Source: Sipunculus nudus
Taxonomy: Eukaryota; Annelida; Sipuncula; Golfingiida; Sipunculidae
Assembly (NCBI GenBank): GCA_026874595.1
Contig: CM049317.1
Span: 10,206,382-10,270,381 of the forward strand
Direction of reading: 5' to 3'
Length of the DNA stretch: 64,000 nt
Made by a program: the position numbers and the translations under genes. The notes below the pieces were generated by a model. That model had not been told where the DNA came from, ran no database searches, and worked only from the letters and a program-made list of their open reading frames with translations. Below, in pieces: positions 9,413 to 20,120 of this stretch. Within the stretch, counting starts at the first letter, position 1, and each line of letters begins with the position of its first letter.

Positions 9413-11629
9413 ACCGGATCAAAATTCATTGATGAAGGCAAGATCATCGGAAAACCACCAGATATGTATACTATTGGAAATGCCACTGTTGAAATCAGCA
9501 GTAAAATAAAAATTAAATTTCGCTACAGGAAAAATGCGAATCGAGAAATAGACAAGAATGTATTGCTGTCTGGAAATTTAGGCGAGTCTGGGCGTAGCAA
9601 AACTCTGCAGGGCTATTCCCGAGAAAATAATACGCTAAAACTGAACTTCACAGATGGGACCTGTCTGAGCATATCATATAAAGAAAGTGGAACGACAGAC
9701 GTGTATTATGTTGAGTGGCGTACCCAGACCTCTTCTGTGAAGGAGTTCACAGATTCCTATGACTTGGATCATCACTGGTATGGAGCTGCTCAAGTGTTCA
9801 GCCAACAATGGCCAATAGAGAAATGGAAACGACATTTGGCAGCTTTTGTTCCATCGGATTCATACCAAGACAAGTGGGGCGGGGTACAGGAGCGATACTG
9901 GTTGAAGTCAACTGGAGCTTCTTTATATGTGGATGAAAACGTTCCCCTCTTTGTAAGTCAGAACCACAAGAAAAATCGTAAATTGAAATTTGTTGCGAAA
10001 TATGCTTCGCCGTACAAAAAATCAGAAAACATCAGCCTGACACTGAAGTACACAGTGTGCATTGACAGAGACATTAAAGAAGTGCGCAAATATGCAGTGG
10101 ACAATATTTTTAAAAGACCAACAGATATCCCAGATAAAAGAATGTTCACCCATCCTATTTGGTCAACGTGGGCTTTGTTTAAGAAAGCTATAAATCAATC
10201 AAAAGTGGTATCATTTGCTAATGACATTAAAAGAAATGGTTTTAAAGCCTGCCAGTTGGAGATTGACGATAAATGGGAATCGGGCTATGGTTTGTTGAAA
10301 TTTGATTCTAGCAAGTTTCCACGAATTTCAGAACTTAAAAATGAACTGCAAAAAATTGATCCCGATGTCAGAATCACTCTGTGGGTGCATCCGTTTTCTG
10401 CTCAGATATTTCGCCACTGGTTCAGTCGCGAATATTTGCAGTCTTCAGTTCTTCCTGGTGCAGGACTTGGGTACTGGTGGAATGGCCCAGCATATATATT
10501 GGACGTCACTAACAAAGAGGCAGTTAATGCGTACAAGGAACGGCTAAAACTTCTACAAGATGGCTGCAATATCGATTCCTTCAAGTTTGATGGCGGTGAA
10601 CTTGGATGGTTCCCATTTCTTGGCCATACATTTAAAGAGTCTCTCCAAAATCCCGCTTTTTTCACAACAAAGTATGCACAGCTGGCATACGAGGCAGACA
10701 AAGATCTGAGGATACAAGAGGTACGAGTCGGGTTTCGTACTCAGCACCTTCCAATCTTTGTGCGCATGATGGACAAAGACTCTGTTTGGGGATGGAACAA
10801 TGGTCTGAAGACATTGATACCCCATGCTTTGACGTTCGGTCTGATTGGCTATCACTTTGTATTACCTGATATGATTGGTGGAAATGGGTACAATGGCAAG
10901 CCACCGAGAGAGCTCTTCATCCGTTGGCTACAAGTGACCGTGTTCATGCCTTCACTTCAGTTTTCGTATGTTCCCTGGATGTATGATGGTGAAACCATAG
11001 AAATATCTAAGAAGATGGTAGAGCTACATGAGAAATACGCTGATAGGATCATCGAGCTGGCGGAGGAGTCGGTTCGGACAGGCTATCCAATCAACCGTCC
11101 ACTTTGGTGGATCGCTCCTAATGATGAAGAGGCCCAGCTTGTAGACGATGAGTTTCTTCTTGGTGATGATATCCTTGTAGCTCCTGTAGTTGAAGAAGGT
11201 GCAAGAATGAGAAAGATTTACTTCCCCGAAGGGAGGTGGATCGATCTTTGTCGACCTGGTGGTGAGGACATTCAAGGTCCCAAGACAATCACGTACAAGG
11301 CAGGCTTGGATGAACTGCCATGCTTCAGAAAAGTAGAGTCTGTTGATGAATATAGAACAGAAAATGCTCGAGAGGACATAAGTAAAACAAAAGAATCCGA
11401 TGAAGAGAAAAGAACAGACAGTGCTGAAAAGGAACCAGAAATAGCTGTAGAATCTGCAACAGATAAAGCACAAGAGGCAGCAGAAAGAGGAGTGGAACCT
11501 GATAAACTGAAGACATCTTATACTGCATTAGAGAAAGAGAGAAAAACTTTAGAATCTGTTGAGTCCGAGGCAGCAGTCAATGCACAAGTGGAAACAAAAC
11601 ATCTTTTAGAATCTGATAAAGGCAACTGA
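9413..11629 (+). CDS. GH31 family glycosidase, MYORG-like, copy 1
   Basis: Large terminal exon; 721 codons from the first ATG at 9464, with 17 open codons between the acceptor (TTTCAG|ACC) and that ATG. It reads as a glycoside hydrolase family 31 protein closest to myogenesis-regulating glycosidase (human MYORG is an ER/Golgi alpha-galactosidase). Numbered from the ATG, the N-terminal beta domain carries DLDHHWYGAAQ (about 97-107). The barrel has IWSTWALF (about 231), QLEIDD (about 264), TLWVHPF (about 305), SFKFDGGE with nucleophile Asp376, and MMDKDSVWGW with the acid/base Asp (437/439). A conserved C-terminal barrel and strand segment, RPLWWIAPNDEEAQ...LVAPVVEEG, follows. After about residue 620 comes a charged, low-complexity Glu/Lys tail with ATDKAQ-type repeats that is absent from copy 2. 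No signal peptide or membrane segment is visible in this exon; targeting would come from upstream exon(s), candidate 816-851. Catalytic residues are intact, so activity is likely; the substrate is inferred from the family only. Confidence 0.93.
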   Translation, partial: TGSKFIDEGKIIGKPPDMYTIGNATVEISSKIKIKFRYRKNANREIDKNVLLSGNLGESGRSKTLQGYSRENNTLKLNFTDGTCLSISYKESGTTDVYYVEWRTQTSSVKEFTDSYDLDHHWYGAAQVFSQQWPIEKWKRHLAAFVPSDSYQDKWGGVQERYWLKSTGASLYVDENVPLFVSQNHKKNRKLKFVAKYASPYKKSENISLTLKYTVCIDRDIKEVRKYAVDNIFKRPTDIPDKRMFTHPIWSTWALFKKAINQSKVVSFANDIKRNGFKACQLEIDDKWESGYGLLKFDSSKFPRISELKNELQKIDPDVRITLWVHPFSAQIFRHWFSREYLQSSVLPGAGLGYWWNGPAYILDVTNKEAVNAYKERLKLLQDGCNIDSFKFDGGELGWFPFLGHTFKESLQNPAFFTTKYAQLAYEADKDLRIQEVRVGFRTQHLPIFVRMMDKDSVWGWNNGLKTLIPHALTFGLIGYHFVLPDMIGGNGYNGKPPRELFIRWLQVTVFMPSLQFSYVPWMYDGETIEISKKMVELHEKYADRIIELAEESVRTGYPINRPLWWIAPNDEEAQLVDDEFLLGDDILVAPVVEEGARMRKIYFPEGRWIDLCRPGGEDIQGPKTITYKAGLDELPCFRKVESVDEYRTENAREDISKTKESDEEKRTDSAEKEPEIAVESATDKAQEAAERGVEPDKLKTSYTALEKERKTLESVESEAAVNAQVETKHLLESDKGN

Positions 11630-11705
11630 TAATGCGCAAGACGAAGAAGGAAAAACTGTAGAGCATGTTGAAGAGGAGGCAACAGATGACGCACAAAAGG
11701 ATTAA
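11622..11705 (+). pseudogene. Out-of-frame continuation of the acidic tail of GH31 copy 1
   Basis: Just before the stop at 11627-11629 the +1 frame stays open for 27 codons to TAA at 11703. It reads the same kind of acidic repeat (starting ATDNAQDEEGKT and ending ATDDAQKD), which resembles the in-frame ATDKAQEAAE of the tail. This suggests a one-base frameshift at about 11621 that shortened the tail, or a sequencing error. Confidence 0.6.
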
Positions 11706-12428
11706 GAAAAACAGAGTCTGATTACATGAAGAGAACATATAGTATATAAGAGGTAAAAAAGCAACGGATCCTGCAGCAATGTAGTAATCCTCAGAGAAAT
11801 ACAGTAAATCTGTCACTGAAGTTAAACATATACTATGGAATGGCTGGGACAGGATATAAGCGTGTAATAGACCATGCTCGATACTACTTTGAATGTAGAG
11901 TAGATTTTTAAGAGCTGTCATAATCAAATCCTTGTCCATGTACATTTCTACAAACATTGATACATGGGGACAAATCGAGGAAAAAAAATTCTACAGAACA
12001 CTGTGTCTGTTGAATTCAACGCTGGGAGTTGCGTATACATGCAGTTATTTCCCTCATTTTGAGAATTCGCGCCCATTGCATATAACTAAGTCAGCATAGC
12101 GTTTTCTTGCCGCAGGGCTCATAGAAAACTTTAATAATACGGTAGGATTTCACTGTTAACTATATATTTCTATCCACCTTGATCTCAGTAGGTTGTATGC
12201 GCGTATGTTCAAGTCCACAAATGCACATTTTCATTTTTGGTGGCATGAACCATTATGATACCAAGAAATATTTGGATCATTTGGTGAAAGAAACCATAGA
12301 GAAGCATGCAGAGACTGAACTGATGATTGCCGAATGTGGTAATGTGATCTGTTGATCCTAAAATGACACAGAACTTCGGGATGGAACAAAAACAAAGAAT
12401 TATAATTTTTTACTGTATGCTGTGAATA
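11706..12428 (+). other. Downstream flank of GH31 copy 1
   Basis: Presumed 3' UTR and flank. No gene, tRNA or repeat recognised. Confidence 0.4.
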
Positions 12429-12597
12429 CAGTGAAATTTGTGTAATAAGACTACCTGTCAGACTGTGGTCTTAATTCACATGTGGTCTTATTAGATTGTT
12501 CCGTTATATCGAATATGAATGCTTTAGGTTCACTCAATGGTGGTCATTTTAAACAGTAGTCTTATTAGAAAGGTGGTCTTTCAGACATGTTCCACTG
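12429..12597. mobile_element. Short MITE with TA target duplication
   Basis: Ends CAGTGAAATT...TTCCACTG are inverted and flanked on both sides by TA. The interior repeats the motif GTCTTATTAGA with its inverse. A related fragment in the opposite orientation lies at 48333-48450 (GTCTAATAAGA, AAGACTAC, GAGTGAA blocks in the same order). TA duplication and size suggest a Tc1/mariner-type non-autonomous element. Confidence 0.6.
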
Positions 12598-13910
12598 TAT
12601 GTCTGTGGAAGACCTAAAACGAGGACTGAAGCGTAGAAGACTTATTTGCAAATTATATTTATATTAGAAAAATTTTAAACTTTTTAATTAAGATGGAATC
12701 AGAACTATATGACTTGGCATCATGTCTCAGGACAAATATAAGCCAAGAGATTTGAGGATGACACTCATGTAAGTAATATTTGAGGTGAATTTTGAAACAT
12801 TTTTATAAAAGCAAGAGTTTTGTGTCAGCCTTAAAATTTAAAGCTCTTCCCCAGTTAGACGAATAGTTCGCGGCCCGAGATTTACAAGTGCCATGCCTTT
12901 CAGTGTCAACTTTGTTAAATAAAAGATATACAAATTAATATATTTTCCTAAATACTGCTCTGCTTCTAATTTATTGGACTGAAATGTGAATGTTAGTAAA
13001 CACGGATTAATATTGTTAGAAATGTAAGCCTATTATTTGGTGAAGATGAAAGTTATTGATATAAAATATAATTATACATTTAATAAGACTGCAGAATCAA
13101 AGGTCTGTTTCACAAGTGATGTGATCTCAACTTTTGTAATATGCTCATAAAGTAAGTATGCTAATCAGCAACATGAAAGTAGGGTTCATTGGCTCTTAAG
13201 GTAATCCAAGAAATAACATTAATCACTAGTCATGTATATAACATAGATAAATTATACCTGCACTACTGATCTGGATTTTGCACTACTGATCTGGAAAATC
13301 CTCTGTTACCGTAAAAGCCATGATACCTGTTCAAGGTGACCATTCTTGGCGCATAAAGACATCACAAAGCAAGAAAATTGAAGATGGCAGCCGCTGGGCA
13401 CACATATCATAAAATAACATGATACAAGATGAGACATAAATTTAGATGTAATCCGCGGTCTCTTTATGTAATTTAGCCGCTTTGTGAACATTGACACGCT
13501 TAGTAGCTGTGAGCTTTAGCCATGTTGCCGCGTCTGTCCACTGTGCGTAGTCTACCTTTGAGCAGTTTTTCTCAGAACATAGAATAGTGTATTCAGGTAT
13601 AAAGGCCCAAAGTTCCAATTACAAACATCAATATTCCATTTTAGAATACAGACTGAATCGTAACCATCTTTGTGCATTTAAAGTAAAAATAGAATAACTA
13701 TATACATGCCCTTCTCTCGATGAAAATAAAACACGAATGCAAACACTAATGTATCATGCCATAAAGTGGTGCTATAAATATCAATTTTCTCACGTCTTTT
13801 TACATAAACGAAAGTTATTAAATTGCTGATGGATTTTCCATATTAAGGTTCTGATTTTATAGTAGATCTCTGTATTGGCCCAGACTTGGTACCTCATCTA
13901 CATCTTTATC
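12598..13910. other. Gene-free AT-rich stretch
   Basis: No coding signature or recognised repeat. A short tandem duplication 'GCACTACTGATCTGGA' occurs at 13259-13294. Confidence 0.4.
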
Positions 13911-14842
13911 TCAGCTGACTGAAAGTTATCTGAGCTATAGCGATCATTCTTCGTCCGTCTTCCGTCCGTTAACAGGGCACAAATAGTAACCGCTGGACCT
14001 AGAAACTCCTTACTCAAAACCCATGGAGGTCCATAAAAAATCTCCTTTGAAACCTGAAATTAGGTAACTGTAACTTATATCCGCCTAGCTAAGGGGCTCG
14101 TAAGCACCCCCCCCCCCCACCCCAGAATAAAAAAAAATTGATACAAAAGCTCCAATATCTGAATAACTAATGCATTGATTGCCATGATTCTTTCCATATA
14201 TATTATCAAATAGTGTTTCATAATTTCCTTAAGACTGGTGGCACCACCTGTATGTTTTGTAATTTTCCCGCAGTTTTGTCTCTATTTTTGAGACCTTCGG
14301 ATGAAGTAGCTCGTCCATTAACAGGGCAAAAATTGTTACCGTTAGACCTAGAAACTACTAAATGTACATTCAGGGATGTCCTGCTGACCCTGCTCCAATA
14401 TAATATTCTTGGGCAATCTCCATGGAAACCTGAAATTAGGCCATGGTGACCTATATTTTGCGTGCTACTGGCCAAAACATCTTTGGCAATCTCCATGGAA
14501 ACCTGGAATTAGTTCATGGTGACATATTACTAGCCAAAAACATTTTAAGCTCCCAGACAGACAGTTTACAAAACTTTACTGTTGGACCTAGAAACTTTTG
14601 TCTTGGCATCCAGGAATGTCCTTCAAAAATAAGCATGGTCATTTTTTTAGCTCATGTGGCTGCATACAAAAAGGCTATATTTCATGGAAACGGCTGTACA
14701 TATTATCATGAAACTTTTTCTTCTTGTTGATTTTGAAGGACTTTAATAGCTTCAGTTAAATGGAAATACCAACTACAAAATTTGGCATTCCCTTTGTGAA
14801 TGTCTTCCTTGTCAGCTGAGCGTCATGGGTCAGTTGTTGGTA
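13911..14842 (+). mobile_element. Helentron-like repeat, family A, complete short copy
   Basis: The 5' end TCTCAGCTGACTGAAAG is followed by a short GTCCGT tract. Monomers carry AACAGGGCA blocks near 13971 and 14323. The 3' end at 14811-14842 has GTCAGCTGAGCGTCATGGGT, with terminal CAGTTGTT. A poly-C run lies at about 14107-14119. Confidence 0.65.
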
Positions 14843-14890
14843 AATTATGTGCGTTTTGCGTATTGTGGGCCCATTGGAAATTGTACTGTT

Positions 14891-15185
14891 TTTAGATCAG
14901 CTGACTGAAAGTCAATCGTAAACACTGGCCTGGAATCTTCTCACTTTAAATCCAGATAGGTCCATGAAAAGTCTCCTTGTAAACCTGGAATTAGGTATCT
15001 GTGACCCATATTCTTCAAGCTATGGGGTTCCGAAGTACCCCCCCCCCCAGAATAATAAAAAAAATTGATACAAAAGCTAAAGTATCTGAACAACTAATGC
15101 AATGATCACCATGAATCTTTGCATGGATATTGATCATGGGGTGTTACATCAGTTTTTGCAGAATGGTGGGGTTTTTTTTTAATTG
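14891..15185 (+). repeat. Family A repeat, deleted copy
   Basis: Starts TTTTTAGATCAGCTGACTG but lacks the CCGT tract, passing straight into a single monomer that ends at TTTTTGCAGAATGGTGG before another family begins. Confidence 0.6.
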
Positions 15186-16507
15186 TATCCGCCAAAACGA
15201 AGTTTTGCGGATACTATGTTTTTGACCGGGTTCCGCCGCCGCCGCCGCGTTCGTTTCCGGAGAACTCCTCTGAGACTACTGGACGGATTTTTCTGAAACT
15301 TACACAAATTATCGGGTCACATGTGAACTGGTGCCTAACCAAGTGGCCTTGACCTCTGACCTTTCCTTTCTGCTCAGCGTCTGTTTGTGCGTCTGTTTCC
15401 ACACATAAACCTACAAATCTCGGGAACCGTTTGACCAATCAGGAAAAAAAATTTACACAAATGTAGCCCTTTGATAGCTTTATCACATACACAAAAATGG
15501 TGGCGCCACCTGCAGCCATTTTTGCACAGCGTCCATCTGTTTGTCTGCCTTGGGTTAAAATCACTCATATCTCTGCAGTGGTTTGACCAAATTACCTGAA
15601 ATTCGGCATGCATATACATCCTGCATAGCTTTCTTGATTTTATGACAAGTGGCGCCACCTACATTCACGTTCACGCTGCAGACATTAATGCTTATATCTC
15701 TGGAACCGTTTGACCAATCAGGAAAAAAATTTACACAAATGTAGCCCTTGGATAGCTTTATAACGTACACAAAAATGATGGCGCCACCTGCAGCAATTTT
15801 TGCACAGCGTCCATCTGTTTGTCCGCCTTGGGTTAAAATCACTCATATCTCTGCAGTGGTTTGACTTTTCCACCTGAAATTTTGCATGTATATACATCTT
15901 GGATAGTTTCTCGTTCAAATAACAGGTGGCGCCTGATACACTGAGAGGTCCATGAAAAATCTCCTTGGAAACCAGAAATTAGGTCTCTGTTACCCATATC
16001 CTTCGAGCTATGGGGCCCCAAAGTACCCCCCAGAATAGTAAAAAATTTCATACAAAAACTTCAATATCTCAATTACTACAACACTGATGGTCATGATTTT
16101 CGGCATACATATTGATCATGACCTGTTCCATCAGTTTCTGCAGACTGGGTGCGCCACCTCTATTTTTTTTCAAATTTTTACGATTTTTTTTCTCTTTTTT
16201 GATACCTTTAAAGATGTGGTTATCTGTCAACAGGGTACAAATCGCAACAACTGGACCTAGAATCTTCATTCTTGTCATGCAAGGAGGTCCATGAAAAGTG
16301 CCTGTGGAAACTTAAAATTAGGTCTCTGTTACCCATATCCTTCAAGCTATAGGACTCCGAAGTATCCCTCAGAATAATGGACAATTTGATACAAAAGCAG
16401 AAGTATCTGAACAACTAATGGGGAGATCACCATGATTCTTTGCATGGATATTGATGTTTGTAAGTGTTTTTATTAGTTTCTGCAGACTGGTGGAGCCACC
16501 TGTATTT
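15186..16507 (+). mobile_element. Helentron-like repeat, GTATCCGC family, chimeric with family A
   Basis: The 5' hairpin GTATCCGCCAAAACG...GTTTTGCGGATAC is followed by GCCGCC repeats and then monomers of about 300 bp alternating 'CTCATATCTCTGCAGTGG' and 'TCTCGGGAACCGTTTGAC' blocks, each separated by GGTGGCGCCACC. At about 15926, within a GTGGCGCC site, the sequence switches to family A monomers, which continue to 16500. The switch at the shared palindrome suggests recombination. Confidence 0.65.
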
Positions 16508-17980
16508 TTGTACCCGCCAAAACGAAGTTTTGTGGATACTATGTTTTTGACAGGGTTCCTCCACCGTTGCCGCGTTCGTTTCCAGAGAGCTCCTCTGGGA
16601 CTTGATTTTATGAGCTTTCCAAGCTCATATCTCGGGAACCGTTTGACTGATCAGGAAATAAAATTTATACTAATGTAGCCCTTGGATAGCTCTATAACAT
16701 ACACAAAAAATGGTGGCGCCACCTGTAACCATGTTTGCACAAAGTCCATCTGTTCATCTGGCTTTGGTTAAAATCACTCGTATCTCTGCAGTGAATTGAC
16801 TAATTTACCTGAAATTCGGCATGCGTATACATCCTGGATATCTTTCTTGATTTTATGACAGGTGGCGCCACCTATATTCTCATTCACGCTGATGACATCC
16901 AAGCTCATATTTCGGGAACCGTTTGACCGATCGGGCCAAAATTTTGCATGTGTATAGATCTAACATAGCTCTTTATCATACGCTAAACTGGTGGCGCCAC
17001 CTGCAACCATTTTTGCACAGCGTCTGTCTGTTTGTCTGCCGTGCGATAATGTCACTCATATCTCGGCAGTGGTTTGACATATCTGCCTAAAATTTTGCAG
17101 TTTTATACATCCAGGATAGCTTTCTGGATTTTATGACAAGTGGCGCCACCTACACTCCCGTGTACGCTGCAGACATCCAAGCTCATATCTCGGGAACCAT
17201 CTGATCGATTGGGCCAAAATGTGTATAGATTCTCCCGAAGCTAATATGCATGAACAATGATGCCACCTACATGAACAATGATGCCACCTACATTATCTTA
17301 ATAAATTGTCTGTGCAAGGACATATTATCAACATGTCAGTCGGCTGAGCGTCATGCCGGGTCACTTGTTGGGTATTCTTTATCATAAGCAAAACTGGTGG
17401 CGCCACGTGCAACCATTTTTGCACAGCGTCTGTCTGTTTATCTGCTGTGGGACACAATCACTCATATCTCGGCAGAAGTTTGACTTATCTGCCTAAAAGT
17501 TTGCATGTATATACATCTTGGATAGCTTTTTCGATTTTGTGGCAGATGTCGGCGCCACCTACTTTCACGTTCAGGCTGCAGACATCCAGGCTTCTATCTC
17601 AGGTCGGGTTTGACGTATTCTCCTGACATTTTGCATGTGTTTAGATCTCTCATAGCTCTTAATCATACGCCACCTGTTGCCACCTGCAACCATTTTTGCA
17701 CAGCGTCCGTCTGTTTGTCTGCCGTGGGATAAAATCACTCATATCTCGGGAGTGGTTTGACTTATCTGCCCTAAATTTTGCAATTGTATACAATTTGGAT
17801 AACTTTCTGGAATTTGTGGCAGGTGGCGCCACCTACATACACATTTCTGCTGCAGACGTCCATGCTTATATGCAACACAACTCTCTATTTCCCCTCGCCA
17901 CTCAATCCATGCCTCACTTCACCTGTCCGTCTCTGATTTCGGCGGATACACGTAGTCGCTTGTCGACTTCCCGTATTCTA
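16508..17980 (+). mobile_element. Helentron-like repeat, GTATCCGC family, near-complete copy
   Basis: The 5' hairpin is at 16510-16540 (GTACCCGCCAAAACG...GTTTTGTGGATAC), followed by many GGTGGCGCCACC-bounded monomers. The 3' end near 17940-17978 has GGCGGATACA, the inverse of the 5' TGTATCCGCC, followed by the hairpin GTAGTCG-CTTGT-CGACT. A fragment of a family A 3' end (GTCGGCTGAGCGTCATGCC, then GGGTCACTTGTT) sits at 17338-17372. Minus-strand copies with the same 3' end lie at 31372-32245 and 36183-37340. Confidence 0.7.
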
Positions 17981-18451
17981 GTTTATTCCACGTGTCTGAT
18001 TGTGTATTCTTGCTTCCAGTTAGTTGATGTACTTCAGTACTTTAGCATGAAAACGTGCAACAATAAATACATCTTAAGTATCTTATTTTACTTATTGTTC
18101 TGCTGGGGGAAAAACATTTTATTTATGATATAAAAAGATATGTAAACTAAACATTATGCCAAAAATCATCATGACAAAAAGTAAGCGCCCATAACAATAA
18201 AAAAAAACCGCTATTGCTGGTTTTACCGGTATTTCAGAATAACGACCAAAGATCTGCTGTATCTTAAACAGGCATGCTGGATAATGTACACCTGTGCTAA
18301 GCCTGAGAATTAAAGTGAATGCAATTGATTCTTTTCAGAATACATTCGCAATTCCATCGAATTCAGCTGTCGTGTCCGGTTCTTTGTACGTATATGTACC
18401 ATGACATCTTTTGAGCGTAACCTGTATTTATATGATTTTAAGACGGGGGGT
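17981..18451. other. Gene-free stretch
   Basis: No gene or repeat recognised. Confidence 0.4.
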
Positions 18452-19460
18452 TTTTAGCAACCCTATGAGCTTATGTGATGGTGTGGCGTCGTCCGGCGTC
18501 TGTACGTAAACTCATGCTTTCTCAAAAAATGGCAGGCGTTACCATCACCAAATTTTTGCAAAATAAATCAGTCATCTAAAAAACTACCGAATGTTGCTAA
18601 TTTTTTTTTTCTATCTGCATTTACTTGGATATTATAGGGAAAAGGCTAAAATCCACTTTCAAAATCTTCTTCTCCGAAACTGTCCAGCCAAATTCAATAT
18701 TTCACAGGAATAATCTCTGAAACAGTCTCTCTCAAGTTTGTTCGAATGGTTCCAGTTCGGATACTAAAATTACAGTATCAGAAACGGCTGGAGCTATCAT
18801 CAGCAAATTTAATTCAAATGTTGGTCACATGACTCATATTTGAAATTGAGGTATTGGAGGCGCTACCTGCATCGATCTTTTTTGTACATCGGTCATCAAT
18901 GCATTAACCCATAATTTCTCAGAAATGACGGGAGCTAGCATCCCTTCTTTGTATGTAAAATAGTGTCACATATCAAATGTGGGATTGAGCTTTTTGTAGC
19001 CCCACTTGCATTAACTTACATTTACAGGGCAAAAGCTGAAAAAAAAACTTTGAAAATCTTTTCTCCCAAACCATTCAATCAAATTGTTCAATATTTCACA
19101 GAAGTGATCCTAGAGACAAGCTTTTGGCCGAGTTATAGGAATTTGAACGTAGACATTTCGCCAAGTAAGCATACTAACATAACATTCTCAGAAACAAAAG
19201 GAGCTAGCATCACCAAGTTGCGTGCAAATATTTGTCATATGACTCATATTTGATATTACAGTTTTTGTGGCGCCACCTACATCGACCTGTTTTTTACGGG
19301 CGAAAACCTCATAAGTTTAGCATCTTTCAGTTTAAAAATGTTTTATGAGGAAACTGTCAAGCTGAATCGTTTAATTTTTTACAAGAATTATCCAAGGGTA
19401 GGATTCTTTCAATTGTATAAGAACAGATTGGGTTCGTTGATTTTTTTAGAGTAATAGAAA
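18452..19460 (+). mobile_element. Helentron-like repeat, AGCGAACC family, 3'-truncated
   Basis: Starts TTTTTAGCAACCCTATGAGC, then TTATGTGATGGTGTGGCG and GTCCGGCGTCTGTACG, matching the reverse complement of 63410-63462. Monomers contain TTCTCAGAAA, GGAGCTAGCATCACC and CATATGACTCATATTTG blocks. No clear 3' end was found before about 19460. Confidence 0.6.
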
Positions 19461-20120
19461 GTTGAAGTTAGTCTTGTGGCCATTAGTAAGTCTATTTCAA
19501 ACTGAGGGCTGCAATAGTCTTCTTCTGCAAAACTATTTCAAATTCTGTAACACTGCACAAAATGATTCTTCGGTTGCCTTTGTTCAAGTTTACTTAAATG
19601 ATTATGGGCAGAATTATTTGACTGTTTACAATGAAAGGACTGTATCGTCTATTATTCTAAACATTAAAAAATCTTATGAATATGTCAGCTTGAAAAAAAG
19701 CATTGTTGCCAGAGTCTTTCAGTATGTGTAAACAGATTTACCTACAGGCCAAGATTGTGTCTGTGTCTTCGCAGACAGCCTATTTCAGATTTGAAAACAG
19801 GTCAAGATCAGTCTGGATCTATTTATAGCTTTGGCAGACTGCTAACTGTATCAGATGAGGCAACAGGTCAAGAGTTCACTCAGTGCAGCCAGGCACAGGT
19901 CAAGCTTTCACTCCGTGCAGTAGCTGCAGTTTGCAATTTGTTTCGATTCACTCGGGGCAACTGCCTTCCTTACCTGACCTTTGTCAGCCCAGTGCATCTG
20001 ACTCAAGGAAAGCTTGATGTAATTTACATGATTAATACACCCACTGATATCTTTTGTATATTTGTGACGATTTGTGCCCACAAGAAACTAATCTCTATTT
20101 CGGTACATAAAGAAATGTAT
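19461..20120. other. Gene-free stretch with unexplained open frames
   Basis: Open frames of 89 (19462) and 125 codons (19755) show no recognised motifs. Possibly the degraded 5' part of the LINE that follows. Confidence 0.3.

Noticed and set aside
10302-11528. Antisense and alternate frames over the GH31 exons (up to 149 codons)
   Set aside because: Shadows of a strongly supported coding exon; the same shadows recur over copy 2.
15374-16051. Overlapping minus-strand frames of 66-94 codons as coding repeats
   Set aside because: They follow the GTATCCGC family monomers and shift frame between units.
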